Below are positions 6,752 to 12,227 of a stretch of DNA of 13,316 nt, one piece after another. The stretch is from the NCBI GenBank assembly GCA_016873575.1, contig VGWY01000052.1, forward strand, positions 1 through 13,316. The letters are read 5' to 3'. Source of the DNA: Nitrospira sp. GTDB taxonomy: Bacteria; Nitrospirota; Thermodesulfovibrionia; Thermodesulfovibrionales; SM23-35. Position 1 is the first letter of the stretch. Every line of letters starts with the position of its first letter. Under the pieces are notes generated by a model. The model had not been told where the DNA came from and did no database searches. It worked only from the letters and a program-made list of their open reading frames with translations. The translations under genes were made by a program, and so were the position numbers.

Positions 6752-7132
6752 ATGGAAAGCAAAGCTCGTGATAACATGAATGCTACACAATTGCTAACAA
6801 TAAATGGGCTTTATGATTCCTCAGCCTAGCGCGCCTACTATGCGGCTTACCTTGCAGCATGGTACCATTTGTCAAATATAGGAATCCAACCAGGGCATAA
6901 GACCCAAAAAGGAGGATACTACTGGCGCCATGATTTATTTTCAGAGTTATTATGTGATGAATACAAACTTATCGGCCCTCTTCAGATGGAAAAGTTTGAA
7001 TTGTTATACTCTCGCCGTATAAAGGCAGACTATTATATCGATGAAGTTGAGAAAGAAGAAGCTGCCAATTCAATTCAACTATCCTCCGATTTTGTTTCAT
7101 TTTTCCTGGATAACAAAGGAAATCCTGAATGA
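6752..7132 (+). pseudogene. HEPN-domain protein interrupted by an in-frame TAG
   Basis: Read from ATG 6752, the frame gives MESKARDNMNATQLLTINGL, then YDSSA, a TAG at 6827-6829, and RAYYAAYLAA in the same frame, continuing open to 7132. HEPN proteins normally have an unbroken segment like DSAxSRAYYAAYxAA. One base change (for example TCG to TAG) therefore explains the stop. The rest has the expected RRIKADY segment. HEPN proteins are RNase-like toxins or partners of small nucleotidyltransferases. Restart at TTG 6869 would lose helix one. It overlaps the next gene by four bases. Options are a recent nonsense mutation, stop readthrough or a sequencing error. Confidence 0.7.
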
Positions 7133-7416
7133 CACGCAAAACACGCACTGAGGTATTGCGCCTTATTGAAAAAGCCACAAATTATTTATATCCGCTTCGC
7201 TGGGTAGATGAAAAAACTACTACCGGGGATTTCGATGGGCGTGAAGTAGCTATCGATGTATTTCTTATTCCAACTGCCAATCAGGTGGATTTTTTGACTC
7301 AAGTAAGACCTATCCGGGGCTTGATTCGTGAGATGACAGGTCACCGTTGTATCTTTATATTTCATTCACCTGAAGCTACCATTGCCTACTATTCTCACCT
7401 TTTCCCCGTTACATAG
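7129..7416 (+). CDS. unknown partner of the HEPN gene
   Basis: This 95-residue protein overlaps the HEPN stop in an ATGA junction, so the two genes are coupled. It begins MTRKTRTEVLRLIEKATNYL, with a helix followed by strand-like GREVAIDVFLIP and a late CIFIFHSPEATIAYY. In HEPN pairs this place is often taken by a minimal nucleotidyltransferase, but I find no GSx10DxD motif, and the early acidic residues (GDFDG) are not a convincing match. It may be an immunity protein or antitoxin of another type. No ribosome site is needed if it is coupled. Confidence 0.6.
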   Translation: MTRKTRTEVLRLIEKATNYLYPLRWVDEKTTTGDFDGREVAIDVFLIPTANQVDFLTQVRPIRGLIREMTGHRCIFIFHSPEATIAYYSHLFPVT

Positions 7417-7606
7417 TTCACAGCTTTCCCAAAACATCATTAAGCAATGTGCCAAGGGAATAGCGATAGGCTGAATATCATTTCACCTGACCATGCATTA
7501 GACAAGAACACTTAAGCAATATAACCCTCCTGCCTTTTAAGCCCCTGCCTGCCAATTGATTAATTATAAAATTATGCCAAAGTTTAACCCAAATGGAATT
7601 TAACTT
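7417..7606. other. intergenic gap between the HEPN pair and the RadC-like gene
   Basis: About 190 bp without a credible gene. The AT-rich stretch around 7557-7575 contains TTGATT and TATAAA but not in a clear promoter arrangement. No hairpin or terminator stands out. Confidence 0.4.
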
Positions 7607-7903
7607 ATGAAAACTTGGACACATCCAGGCGGGAAACTAAGAGAACTTGGCGCTGAAACATTAACAGATGCAGAGCTTTTGGCAATTCTCATTTCTACAG
7701 GCACTAAAGGCAAATCAGCAGAGAAAGTTGCGCAAGAAATCCTCGATAAATTCGGCTCCTTCAAGGGAATGGCAAATCAGCCATTGGAAAAGTTTCTTGC
7801 AATCAAAGGGCTTGGCGATAGAAAGATTATCAGGATTGCCGCAGCATTTGAGATTGCAAGAAGGATTGTTAATCAGGTTTTAAAAGAGTATAATAAAGAA
7901 TAA
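7607..7903 (+). CDS. RadC N-terminal-domain-only protein
   Basis: The 98 residues match the N-terminal helix-hairpin-helix half of RadC/UPF0758 proteins: LRELGAETLTDAELLAILIS, then GTKGKSAEKVAQEILDKFGS and the hairpin AIKGLGDRKIIRIAAAFE. Full RadC proteins are about 220 residues and continue with a JAB/MPN metalloprotease-like domain, which is absent. The domain that remains is complete and ends in a clean stop, with the next gene's ribosome site a few bases later. It may therefore be a stable DNA-binding fragment rather than a random truncation. It is 15 bp upstream of a PIN toxin module and probably co-transcribed with it. No strong ribosome site precedes its ATG. Confidence 0.8.
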   Translation: MKTWTHPGGKLRELGAETLTDAELLAILISTGTKGKSAEKVAQEILDKFGSFKGMANQPLEKFLAIKGLGDRKIIRIAAAFEIARRIVNQVLKEYNKE

Positions 7904-7918
7904 AAAATGGAGGTTAAA

Positions 7919-8146
7919 ATGGCAGAGGTTGCCATAAAATTACCCAAAGAGAAACTGATTGAAGGGCTTTCTACGCTATCTTTTAAAGAGATAAAAGAAA
8001 TAATGGATTCTCTTATTCAGAAAAAGCTACTTGCCCCACCTTCTGCAAAAGGTATTTATAAAAAAGCCTCAGAAATTACAAAAAAGAAGAGATTGCCCGT
8101 TGAAGTTGCAGAAGAGGCGGTTAGGTGGGCAAGAGCGAAAAAGTAA
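7919..8146 (+). CDS. putative antitoxin of the second PIN module
   Basis: The likely start is the ATG at 7919, downstream of GGAGGT (7909-7914), giving 75 residues. An in-frame ATG at 7907 overlaps that ribosome site. The product starts MAEVAIKLPKEKLIEGLSTL and is helical and Lys-rich, with IKEIMDSLIQKK and a charged C-terminal end (EEAVRWARAKK). I do not recognise a named antitoxin fold, but the position, size and 22-base overlap with a PIN toxin make the role likely. It follows the RadC-like gene by 15 bp with no promoter between them. Confidence 0.65.
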   Translation: MAEVAIKLPKEKLIEGLSTLSFKEIKEIMDSLIQKKLLAPPSAKGIYKKASEITKKKRLPVEVAEEAVRWARAKK

Positions 8147-8535
8147 TAATAGATACAAATATTTTCATTTCTGCCTTTGGATGGGGAGGCAGACCTTTAG
8201 AAGTTGTTGAGCTATTAGAAAAAGAAGAAATAAGAAACTGTATCTCAGAAGAAATCTTTAACGAGCTTTTTGTCACGCTTTCGTACCCGAAACTCAGTTT
8301 CCCAATAAAACTTCAAACAGAAATTTTGGAATTTGTTCTGGCACATTCAGATTTTTACACACCAAAAGAGAACCTAAAGCTTACACTTGATCCAAAAGAT
8401 AACAAATTCATAGAATGTGCACTCACAGCTAATGCAAAGTTTATAATAACAGGCGATAAAAGTTTTTTGTCTCTAAAGCAGTTTAGGGGCATTAAAATCA
8501 CTACACCAGAGGATTTTCTGAAGATGAGGAAATGA
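8125..8535 (+). CDS. PIN_3-family toxin (COG1569 type)
   Basis: A 136-residue PIN protein with a GTG start inside the antitoxin gene. The core motifs are VIIDTNIFISAF with D10, an acidic helix IFNELFVTL with E47, DPKDNKFIECA with D89 and D92, and IITGDKSF with D111. The C-terminal TTPEDFLKMR is typical of this family. It is expected to be a sequence-specific RNase controlled by the preceding protein. GAGG sits ahead of the start within the upstream gene. The length is normal and all acidic residues are present. Confidence 0.85.
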   Translation: MGKSEKVIIDTNIFISAFGWGGRPLEVVELLEKEEIRNCISEEIFNELFVTLSYPKLSFPIKLQTEILEFVLAHSDFYTPKENLKLTLDPKDNKFIECALTANAKFIITGDKSFLSLKQFRGIKITTPEDFLKMRK

Positions 8536-8720
8536 CAAATGAAGAAAACCAAGCTCACCGAAAAATCTTTCGAATTCCTGATATTTAAGAGTAAAATAAC
8601 CTCAATAACTTAACATTACAAAAAAGCTTATAACTAATTGAAAACAATAGTTTTATTTACAATTGTAGGGAAATTTATATATAAATAGCATAACTATATA
8701 TCAACATATATTTTTATATA
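8536..8720. other. very AT-rich gap before the small gene pair
   Basis: Composition drops sharply to almost pure A and T between about 8600 and 8720. A 24-codon frame starting near 8539 (MKKTKLTEKSFEFL) is too short to support. The change in composition marks the left edge of the right-hand accessory region and could be a junction or an upstream promoter element. Confidence 0.5.
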
Positions 8721-8749
8721 TTGACATTATTTCCAAATTATGATAATAT
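8721..8749 (+). promoter_or_regulatory. strong extended -10 promoter
   Basis: TTGACA (8721-8726) is followed by a 17-bp spacer and TAATAT (8744-8749), with an extended -10 TG at 8741-8742. The preceding 80 bp are A/T-rich, like an UP element. The transcript should begin around 8756, only about 15 bases before the ATG at 8772, where no Shine-Dalgarno sequence is visible. Confidence 0.7.
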
Positions 8750-8771
8750 TTTTCAAAATACAAATTTTATA

Positions 8772-9038
8772 ATGAGCCCGATATTGAAAATTGAAAAAGA
8801 TAATGAAAAGAAAGAAATGCTTTTTGAACTGAAATACCAGATGTCTTTAACAATAGGCCAGAGATTCAAGATGATGTTGAAAAAGTCAGAAGAAATGAAA
8901 AAATTACTGGAATAAAGTGGACACAGAAAAGCGGCGCAGGTTATTAAACGAACAGAAGGAAGTGGCAGACCTCAGGAAATAGAAGAATTCTTTTTACGAA
9001 ATATTAAGAAACTTAAGACAAAAAAGCTCCAGGAGTAA
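8772..9038 (+). pseudogene. small gene with an in-frame TAA, unknown function
   Basis: The first part encodes 47 residues (MSPILKIEKDNEKKEMLFEL, then a helix SLTIGQRFKMMLKKSEEMKK) and stops at TAA 8913-8915. The same frame continues open for 40 more codons (SGHRKAAQVIKRTEGSG, then EIEEFFLRNIKK) to a TAA at 9036. The continuation is protein-like and ends just ahead of the next gene, so the original gene was probably 88 codons. I recognise the style of a small charged protein found before nucleotidyltransferase or toxin genes, but no defined family. The upstream 47 residues alone could still be made. Confidence 0.5.
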
Positions 9039-9047
9039 ATTATAAAC

Positions 9048-9263
9048 ATGGAAGAGACAAGGCACGAAAGGTTTAAAAGGGTTGCATCTAAAAGAACTAA
9101 TGAGATTCTTGAGAAGATAAGGATACTTGGGAACTGTTCAAATAAGAGTTCCTACGAATATACAGAGGAAGAGGTAAATAAAATTTTCTCTGAGATTGAT
9201 AAACAATTAAAGTTTACTAAAGCCAAGTTCTTGGGGGGGAAGAGGGAGAGGTTTAAGCTATGA
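9048..9263 (+). CDS. small conserved-looking protein; source of the tail repeats
   Basis: A 71-residue basic protein with HERFKRVASKRTNEILEKIR, then LGNCSNKSSYEYTEEEVNKI and FSEIDKQLKFTKAKF. I recall small hypothetical proteins with this layout near restriction or toxin genes, but none with a known activity. AGGAG at 9031 precedes the ATG by 12 bases. The last 30 codons, 9174-9263, recur at 10827-10916 and 11446-11535, and the last 21 (20 residues plus stop) at 10078-10140. This makes it the only complete copy in the window. Its stop overlaps a 21-codon frame that looks like chance. Confidence 0.7.
   Translation: MEETRHERFKRVASKRTNEILEKIRILGNCSNKSSYEYTEEEVNKIFSEIDKQLKFTKAKFLGGKRERFKL
9174..9263 (+). 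repeat. tail repeat R1 (3' end of the full-length small gene)
   Basis: Thirty codons including the stop, VNKIFSEIDKQLKFTKAKFL followed by GGKRERFKL. This is the reference copy of a repeat that recurs three times in the next 2.3 kb. Against R3 it differs in 11 codons, 10 of them synonymous. Confidence 0.9.
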
Positions 9264-9280
9264 AAAGGAAAGCTTTTATG

Positions 9281-9309
9281 TTGACATATTCGTATCCATA
9301 TCGTAGACT
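9281..9309 (+). promoter_or_regulatory. promoter of the Phd/PIN module
   Basis: TTGACA (9281-9286), a 17-bp spacer and TAGACT (9304-9309) lie 38 bp before the antitoxin start. The spacer holds ATATTCGTA and ATATCGTA as an imperfect direct repeat that could be an operator. The promoter starts 18 bp after the R1 tail. Confidence 0.55.
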
Positions 9310-9346
9310 AATTGTAGGACATTAAGTATTATATGGAGGTGAAAAA

Positions 9347-9634
9347 GTGAAATTTATAACTGTAAGAGACTTCAGGATAAGACCCGGTTCCGTATGGGAG
9401 AGCCTTGAGAAAAATAATGAGGTTGTAATTACCTCAAACGGCAAGCCCATAGCCCTCTTAACCGGGGTAAGCGATATCAATTTTGATGAAACCTTAAAGG
9501 CCATTCGCCGGGCAAAGGCAGAGCTTGCCTTATCAAAAATGCGAGCAGCCTCTCTTGAGAAAGGGTTGTCCAAACTCAGCGATAAGGAAATTGAAGCAGA
9601 GATAAGAAGCGTCAGAAAGGCAAGAAAATCTTAA
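9347..9634 (+). CDS. Phd/YefM-type antitoxin
   Basis: The 95-residue protein opens with the Phd/YefM signature: MKFITVRDFRIRPGSVWESL, then VVITSNGKPIALL. This N-terminal part binds DNA as a dimer. The rest is a long charged helix that should mask the toxin (LSKMRAASLEKGLSKLSDKE). The start is GTG with GGAGGTG five bases upstream, the same leader style as the first module. The toxin follows after 29 bp. The family call is secure, and pairing with a PIN_3 toxin is a known combination. Confidence 0.88.
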   Translation: MKFITVRDFRIRPGSVWESLEKNNEVVITSNGKPIALLTGVSDINFDETLKAIRRAKAELALSKMRAASLEKGLSKLSDKEIEAEIRSVRKARKS

Positions 9635-9663
9635 ATTGCATCTGCTGATTACAGGAGACAATA

Positions 9664-10077
9664 TTGCGGATTGTTTTAGATACTAATGTTTTGATCTCAG
9701 GCATTATCACCCCCTTCGGGAACGCGGCAAGAATTCTTGATATGATAGTGCTTGGAGAAATACATACATTGTATGATGACAGGATACTGGCAGAGTATCG
9801 GGAAGTTCTGCATAGGCCAAAGTTTGGTTTCGAAAGGGACGTTATTGAAGAGTTTTTGACTCTTATTGAGTCCGAGGGATCTAAAGTTACATCAATTCCG
9901 CTTAACGAAGAAATGATAGACAAGGACGACATCCCATTTATTGAAACGGCTATAACCGGGCTGGCGGATGTTTTAATCACCGGCAATAAACGGCATTTTA
10001 AAGGAAAGGCAACGAGGCGAATTAAAATTATGACACCTGATGAGTTTTTGAAATTCTGGAGGACAAGAAAAAAATGA
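9664..10077 (+). CDS. PIN_3-family toxin paired with a Phd antitoxin
   Basis: A 137-residue PIN protein: MRIVLDTNVLISGII with D6, a helix with E44 and E47 (ILAEYREVLHRPKF), then IDKDDIPFIETA with D88 and D89, and ITGNKRHF. The last block has Asn where other PIN toxins have Asp, which is common in this subfamily. The TTG start has AGGAGA five bases upstream and matches the usual N-terminus. It ends KFWRTRKK at a TGA overlapped by tail repeat R2. It is an intact module with its own promoter. Confidence 0.87.
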   Translation: MRIVLDTNVLISGIITPFGNAARILDMIVLGEIHTLYDDRILAEYREVLHRPKFGFERDVIEEFLTLIESEGSKVTSIPLNEEMIDKDDIPFIETAITGLADVLITGNKRHFKGKATRRIKIMTPDEFLKFWRTRKK

Positions 10078-10140
10078 AAACTGCCCAAACTCACAAAGGC
10101 GAAGTTTCTGGTGGGGAAAAGGGAGAGGTTTAAACTGTGA
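10078..10140 (+). repeat. tail repeat R2 (shortened)
   Basis: In the frame of the small gene this reads KLPKLTKAKFLVGKRERFKL and stop, matching the last 20 residues of the 71-residue protein. It begins directly at the stop of the PIN toxin, so the toxin gene is joined to the tail with no gap. The GTG within its final CTGTGA could start the next small frame. Confidence 0.85.
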
Positions 10141-10193
10141 AGGACCTTTTTTTAAGATCACAATTTGTGACCTCAAGAGTGGAGGATAAATGA
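10137..10193 (+). other. 18-codon frame carrying an ORF6N-like motif and palindrome
   Basis: A frame from the GTG at the end of R2 encodes VKDLFLRSQFVTSRVEDK and stops in an ATGA overlap with the ORF6N gene. LRSQFVTS is a motif of many ORF6N proteins, and its codons contain the perfect palindrome TCACAATTTGTGA (10158-10170). The same 13-mer, inverse-complemented, lies inside the ORF6N gene at 10387-10399. It may be a leader peptide, an operator or a gene remnant. Confidence 0.5.
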
Positions 10194-10704
10194 AAGAACT
10201 GATTCCTGTGGAACTAATTGAAAAGAAGATATATCTGATTCGCGGCGGAAAGGTTATGCTTGATAGGGATTTGGCCGAACTGTATGGCGTGAAAACTCGT
10301 GTACTGAATCAGGCGGTACGCAGGAATATTGAAGTTTTCCAGAGGACTTTATGTTTCCTTTAACCCGTGAGGAGATTATGAGGATATCACAAATTGTGAC
10401 ATCCTCTGGGCATGCAGCAGAGACCCTGAAATTTGCTAAAAGCGTAATGGTATTTACAGAACACGGCGTGTCCATGCTCTCCAGCGTTTTGAAAAGTCCT
10501 ATAGCTATTCAGGTGAACATTCAGATTATGCGTACATTTGCAAAGCTTCGGGAAATCATGTCACATCACAAAGATCTGGCAAGTAGACTTGATGAGCTGG
10601 AAAAGAAATATGATGCACAATTTAAGATAGTCTTTGATGCCATCCGCGAACTGATGAAACCGATAGAAAAGCATAAAAGAAAAATCAGTTTTCTAATCCC
10701 TTAG
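10190..10704 (+). pseudogene. ORF6N-domain gene, frameshifted
   Basis: From ATG 10190 (GGAGG at 10181) the frame encodes KKIYLIRGGKVMLDRDLAEL, YGVKTRVLNQAVRRNIEVF, then leaves the family frame. The next frame resumes at 10339 as PEDFMFPLTREE and runs to 10704. Loss of one C in the TTTTCC run at 10335-10340 explains this. The intact paralogue at 10913 reads FPEDFMFQLT at this point. ORF6N is a DNA-binding domain of phage and mobile-element regulators. The C-terminal part keeps FTEHGVSMLSSVL and a coiled region ending KKYDAQFKIVFDAIREL, nearly identical to the paralogue. The break looks recent. A truncated start at 10351 is possible. Confidence 0.82.
10380..10406. promoter_or_regulatory. 27-bp palindrome inside the first ORF6N gene
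   Basis: GAGGATATCACAA, a central A, then TTGTGACATCCTC form an inverted repeat with one mismatched pair. The core TCACAAATTGTGA is perfect. It encodes RISQIVTS. A homologous-position palindrome with different arms lies in the second ORF6N gene. It could be an operator or recombination site. Confidence 0.55.
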
Positions 10705-10711
10705 CAGAGTT

Positions 10712-10793
10712 CCACGGGTTTACCCGTGGGTGAATGCCAAAAAGGACAATCAGGCGAAGCCTGTAGCAGTAAGTGCCACGGGCTTGCCCGTGG
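10712..10793. repeat. triple hairpin repeat
   Basis: Two near-identical stems, CCACGGG-TTTA-CCCGTGG (10712-10729) and CCACGGG-CTTG-CCCGTGG (10776-10793), flank a smaller stem CAGGC-GAA-GCCTG (10751-10763). The layout resembles clustered REP/BIME units. It fills the gap between the first ORF6N gene and tail R3, and may protect or end the upstream transcript. Confidence 0.7.
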
Positions 10794-10826
10794 GAATCTA
10801 CGAGAAAAGGAGGGACTAAAAGAAGG

Positions 10827-10916
10827 GTGAATAAAATTTTCTCTGAGATTGATAAGCAGTTGAAGCTTACAAAAGCTAAGTTTTTGGGAGGGAAAAGGGA
10901 GAGGTTTAAGCTGTGA
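10827..10916 (+). repeat. tail repeat R3, possibly translated
   Basis: An open 29-codon frame, GTG to TGA, encodes VNKIFSEIDKQLKLTKAKFL followed by GGKRERFKL, identical to the small gene's C-terminus except F to L. Homology to R4 extends upstream to GAGAAAAGGAG at about 10802. The TGA overlaps the GTG start of the next ORF6N gene in a GTGA junction, so translation of this tail could feed that gene. Confidence 0.88.
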
Positions 10917-11443
10917 AGGATAAGGCATTCATTGTCCCTGTCGAGAAGATTGAACGATCAATACTTTTTATCAGAGAAGAAAAAGTTATGCTGGATGTAG
11001 ACCTCGCTAATCTCTATGGTGTGACTACTAAGCGACTTAATGAGCAGGTAAAACGTAATAGAAACCGTTTCCCTGAAGACTTTATGTTCCAGCTTACTGA
11101 AAAAGAGAAAGCTGAGGTGGTCGCAAATTGCGACCACCTCAAGATGCTAAAGTTTTCGCCACATTTGCCTTATGCGTTTACCGAACATGGTGCTATTATG
11201 CTTGCTACTGTGCTGAACAGTTCTGTTGCAGTACAGGCAAGCATTCAGGTAGTAAGAGCATTTATTAAATTGCGTGAACTGATAGCAACACATAAAGAAT
11301 TTGCCCGTAAACTGGATGAAATGGAAAAGAAATACGATGCACAATTTAAAATAGTTTTTGATGTTATTCGTCAGCTTATGTCTCCTCCTGAAAAAGACAA
11401 AAGAAAAGTTGGGTTTTTAAGAGAAAAGGAGAGACAAAAATAA
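10913..11443 (+). CDS. ORF6N-domain protein, intact
   Basis: A complete 176-residue ORF6N protein. It has IERSILFIREEKVMLDVDLA, NLYGVTTKRLNEQVKRN, then NRFPEDFMFQLTEKEK, the variable ANCDHLKMLKFSP, and LPYAFTEHGAIMLATVLNSS. The C-terminal half is a helical, probably coiled-coil, region (REL, then THKEFARKLDEMEKKYDAQF). The N-terminal domain should bind DNA. Such genes are common in prophages and mobile islands, with mostly unknown targets. The GTG start overlaps the TGA of tail R3, with GGGAGAGG 10 bases upstream. It is a paralogue of the broken gene at 10190. A perfect 27-bp palindrome lies within it. Confidence 0.88.
   Translation: MKDKAFIVPVEKIERSILFIREEKVMLDVDLANLYGVTTKRLNEQVKRNRNRFPEDFMFQLTEKEKAEVVANCDHLKMLKFSPHLPYAFTEHGAIMLATVLNSSVAVQASIQVVRAFIKLRELIATHKEFARKLDEMEKKYDAQFKIVFDVIRQLMSPPEKDKRKVGFLREKERQK
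11114..11140. promoter_or_regulatory. perfect 27-bp palindrome inside the second ORF6N gene
   Basis: GAGGTGGTCGCAA, a central A and TTGCGACCACCTC are exact inverse complements. It encodes EVVANCDHL. The first ORF6N gene has a 27-bp palindrome with different arm bases at nearly the same place, which supports selection for the structure or symmetry. Function is inferred only. Confidence 0.65.
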
Positions 11444-11445
11444 GA

Positions 11446-11535
11446 GTAAATAGGATTTTCTCTGAGATTGATAAGCAATTGAAGCTAACAAAAGCAAAGT
11501 TTCTGGCGGGGAGAAGGGAGAGGTTTAAGCTGTAA
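11446..11535 (+). repeat. tail repeat R4, possibly translated
   Basis: VNRIFSEIDKQLKLTKAKFL followed by AGRREREFKL-type ending (read exactly: AGRRERFKL) and TAA. The changes relative to R3 are synonymous or conservative (K to R twice, G to A). Homology with R3 begins about 25 bp before the aligned frame. It lies between the ORF6N gene and the winged-helix/ATPase pair. Confidence 0.88.
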
Positions 11536-11576
11536 AGGGGCTAATAAAGAAGGATTTTCTTAAGAAGGAAAGCGAA

Positions 11577-12227
11577 ATGAAGGAACAAAAAAAATTAGAT
11601 AAATTAAGTGGTATGGATATTGTACTTTATTCACTTTATCTCCTAGGCGGATGGCAAAAGCGTGTTCATACGGAGGACATTGCTTTAAAGTGTTTCCAAG
11701 TAGCTCCTTCCAAATTTTCTTGGGTAAAATACCCACAGTATCCCGATCTTACGCCCGCTCGTTTTGCGCTGGAAGCGGCCAAAAAGCCGGAATGCGGAGC
11801 ACTAGTAAAAGGGGAAAGCGAACGGAAAAGGACAGTCAAAAGTGTTGGAGGATGGATGCTAACTGTTGAGGGGATTAAATGGATAAAAGTGAATAAACCA
11901 CGAATCGAACAATATTTAGGTAAACATAGGCCAACAGGAGACCGCTTACATACAGATCGAAAATTAAAAGAATTACTTAGAAGTGTCGCCTTCAAAAAAT
12001 TTATGGATTATGGAGAAGACGCAGAAATTTCGCATGCTGAGTTTGCCGAATCGCTTGTTTGTACTGTAAACACAAGAGCAGAAGTGTTAAGCGACCGATT
12101 AGAACAACTTCACTCTATAGCCGAAGAGTTGAAAAAAGAAGAAGTCAAAAATTATGTGAATTTCTGTCAAAGTAAGTTTGCCCTACTTTTAGAAAAGAGA
12201 GGAGGTGTAAGAAATGCCAAAAGTTGA
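11577..12227 (+). CDS. winged-helix-like protein paired with a GHKL ATPase
   Basis: A 216-residue protein preceded by AAGGAAAG. The N-terminal part (MDIVLYSLYLLGGWQKRVHT, EDIALKCFQVAPSKFSW, KYPQYPDLTPARFALEAAKK) followed by GGWMLTVEGIKWI looks like a winged-helix domain with a long insertion. The C-terminal 100 residues are helical and charged. I do not recognise a named family. It overlaps the ATPase gene by 14 bases, so the two products are probably made together and may form a complex. The arrangement resembles accessory genes of restriction-like or abortive defence operons. A role as DNA sensor or regulator is inference. Confidence 0.65.
   Translation: MKEQKKLDKLSGMDIVLYSLYLLGGWQKRVHTEDIALKCFQVAPSKFSWVKYPQYPDLTPARFALEAAKKPECGALVKGESERKRTVKSVGGWMLTVEGIKWIKVNKPRIEQYLGKHRPTGDRLHTDRKLKELLRSVAFKKFMDYGEDAEISHAEFAESLVCTVNTRAEVLSDRLEQLHSIAEELKKEEVKNYVNFCQSKFALLLEKRGGVRNAKS

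Noticed and set aside
9260..9325. 21-codon frame overlapping the stop of the 71-residue gene
   Set aside because: It spans the promoter of the Phd/PIN module, and nothing supports translation beyond the ATGA overlap.
9612..10094. 160-codon frame on the minus strand
   Set aside because: It is antisense to a clear PIN toxin with a ribosome site and conserved motifs, and its own product looks like no protein family.
10078..11535. Integron with attC sites
   Set aside because: The repeated tails lack imperfect palindromic R/L boxes and no integrase is visible. They behave as coding fragments, so only the analogy is kept.
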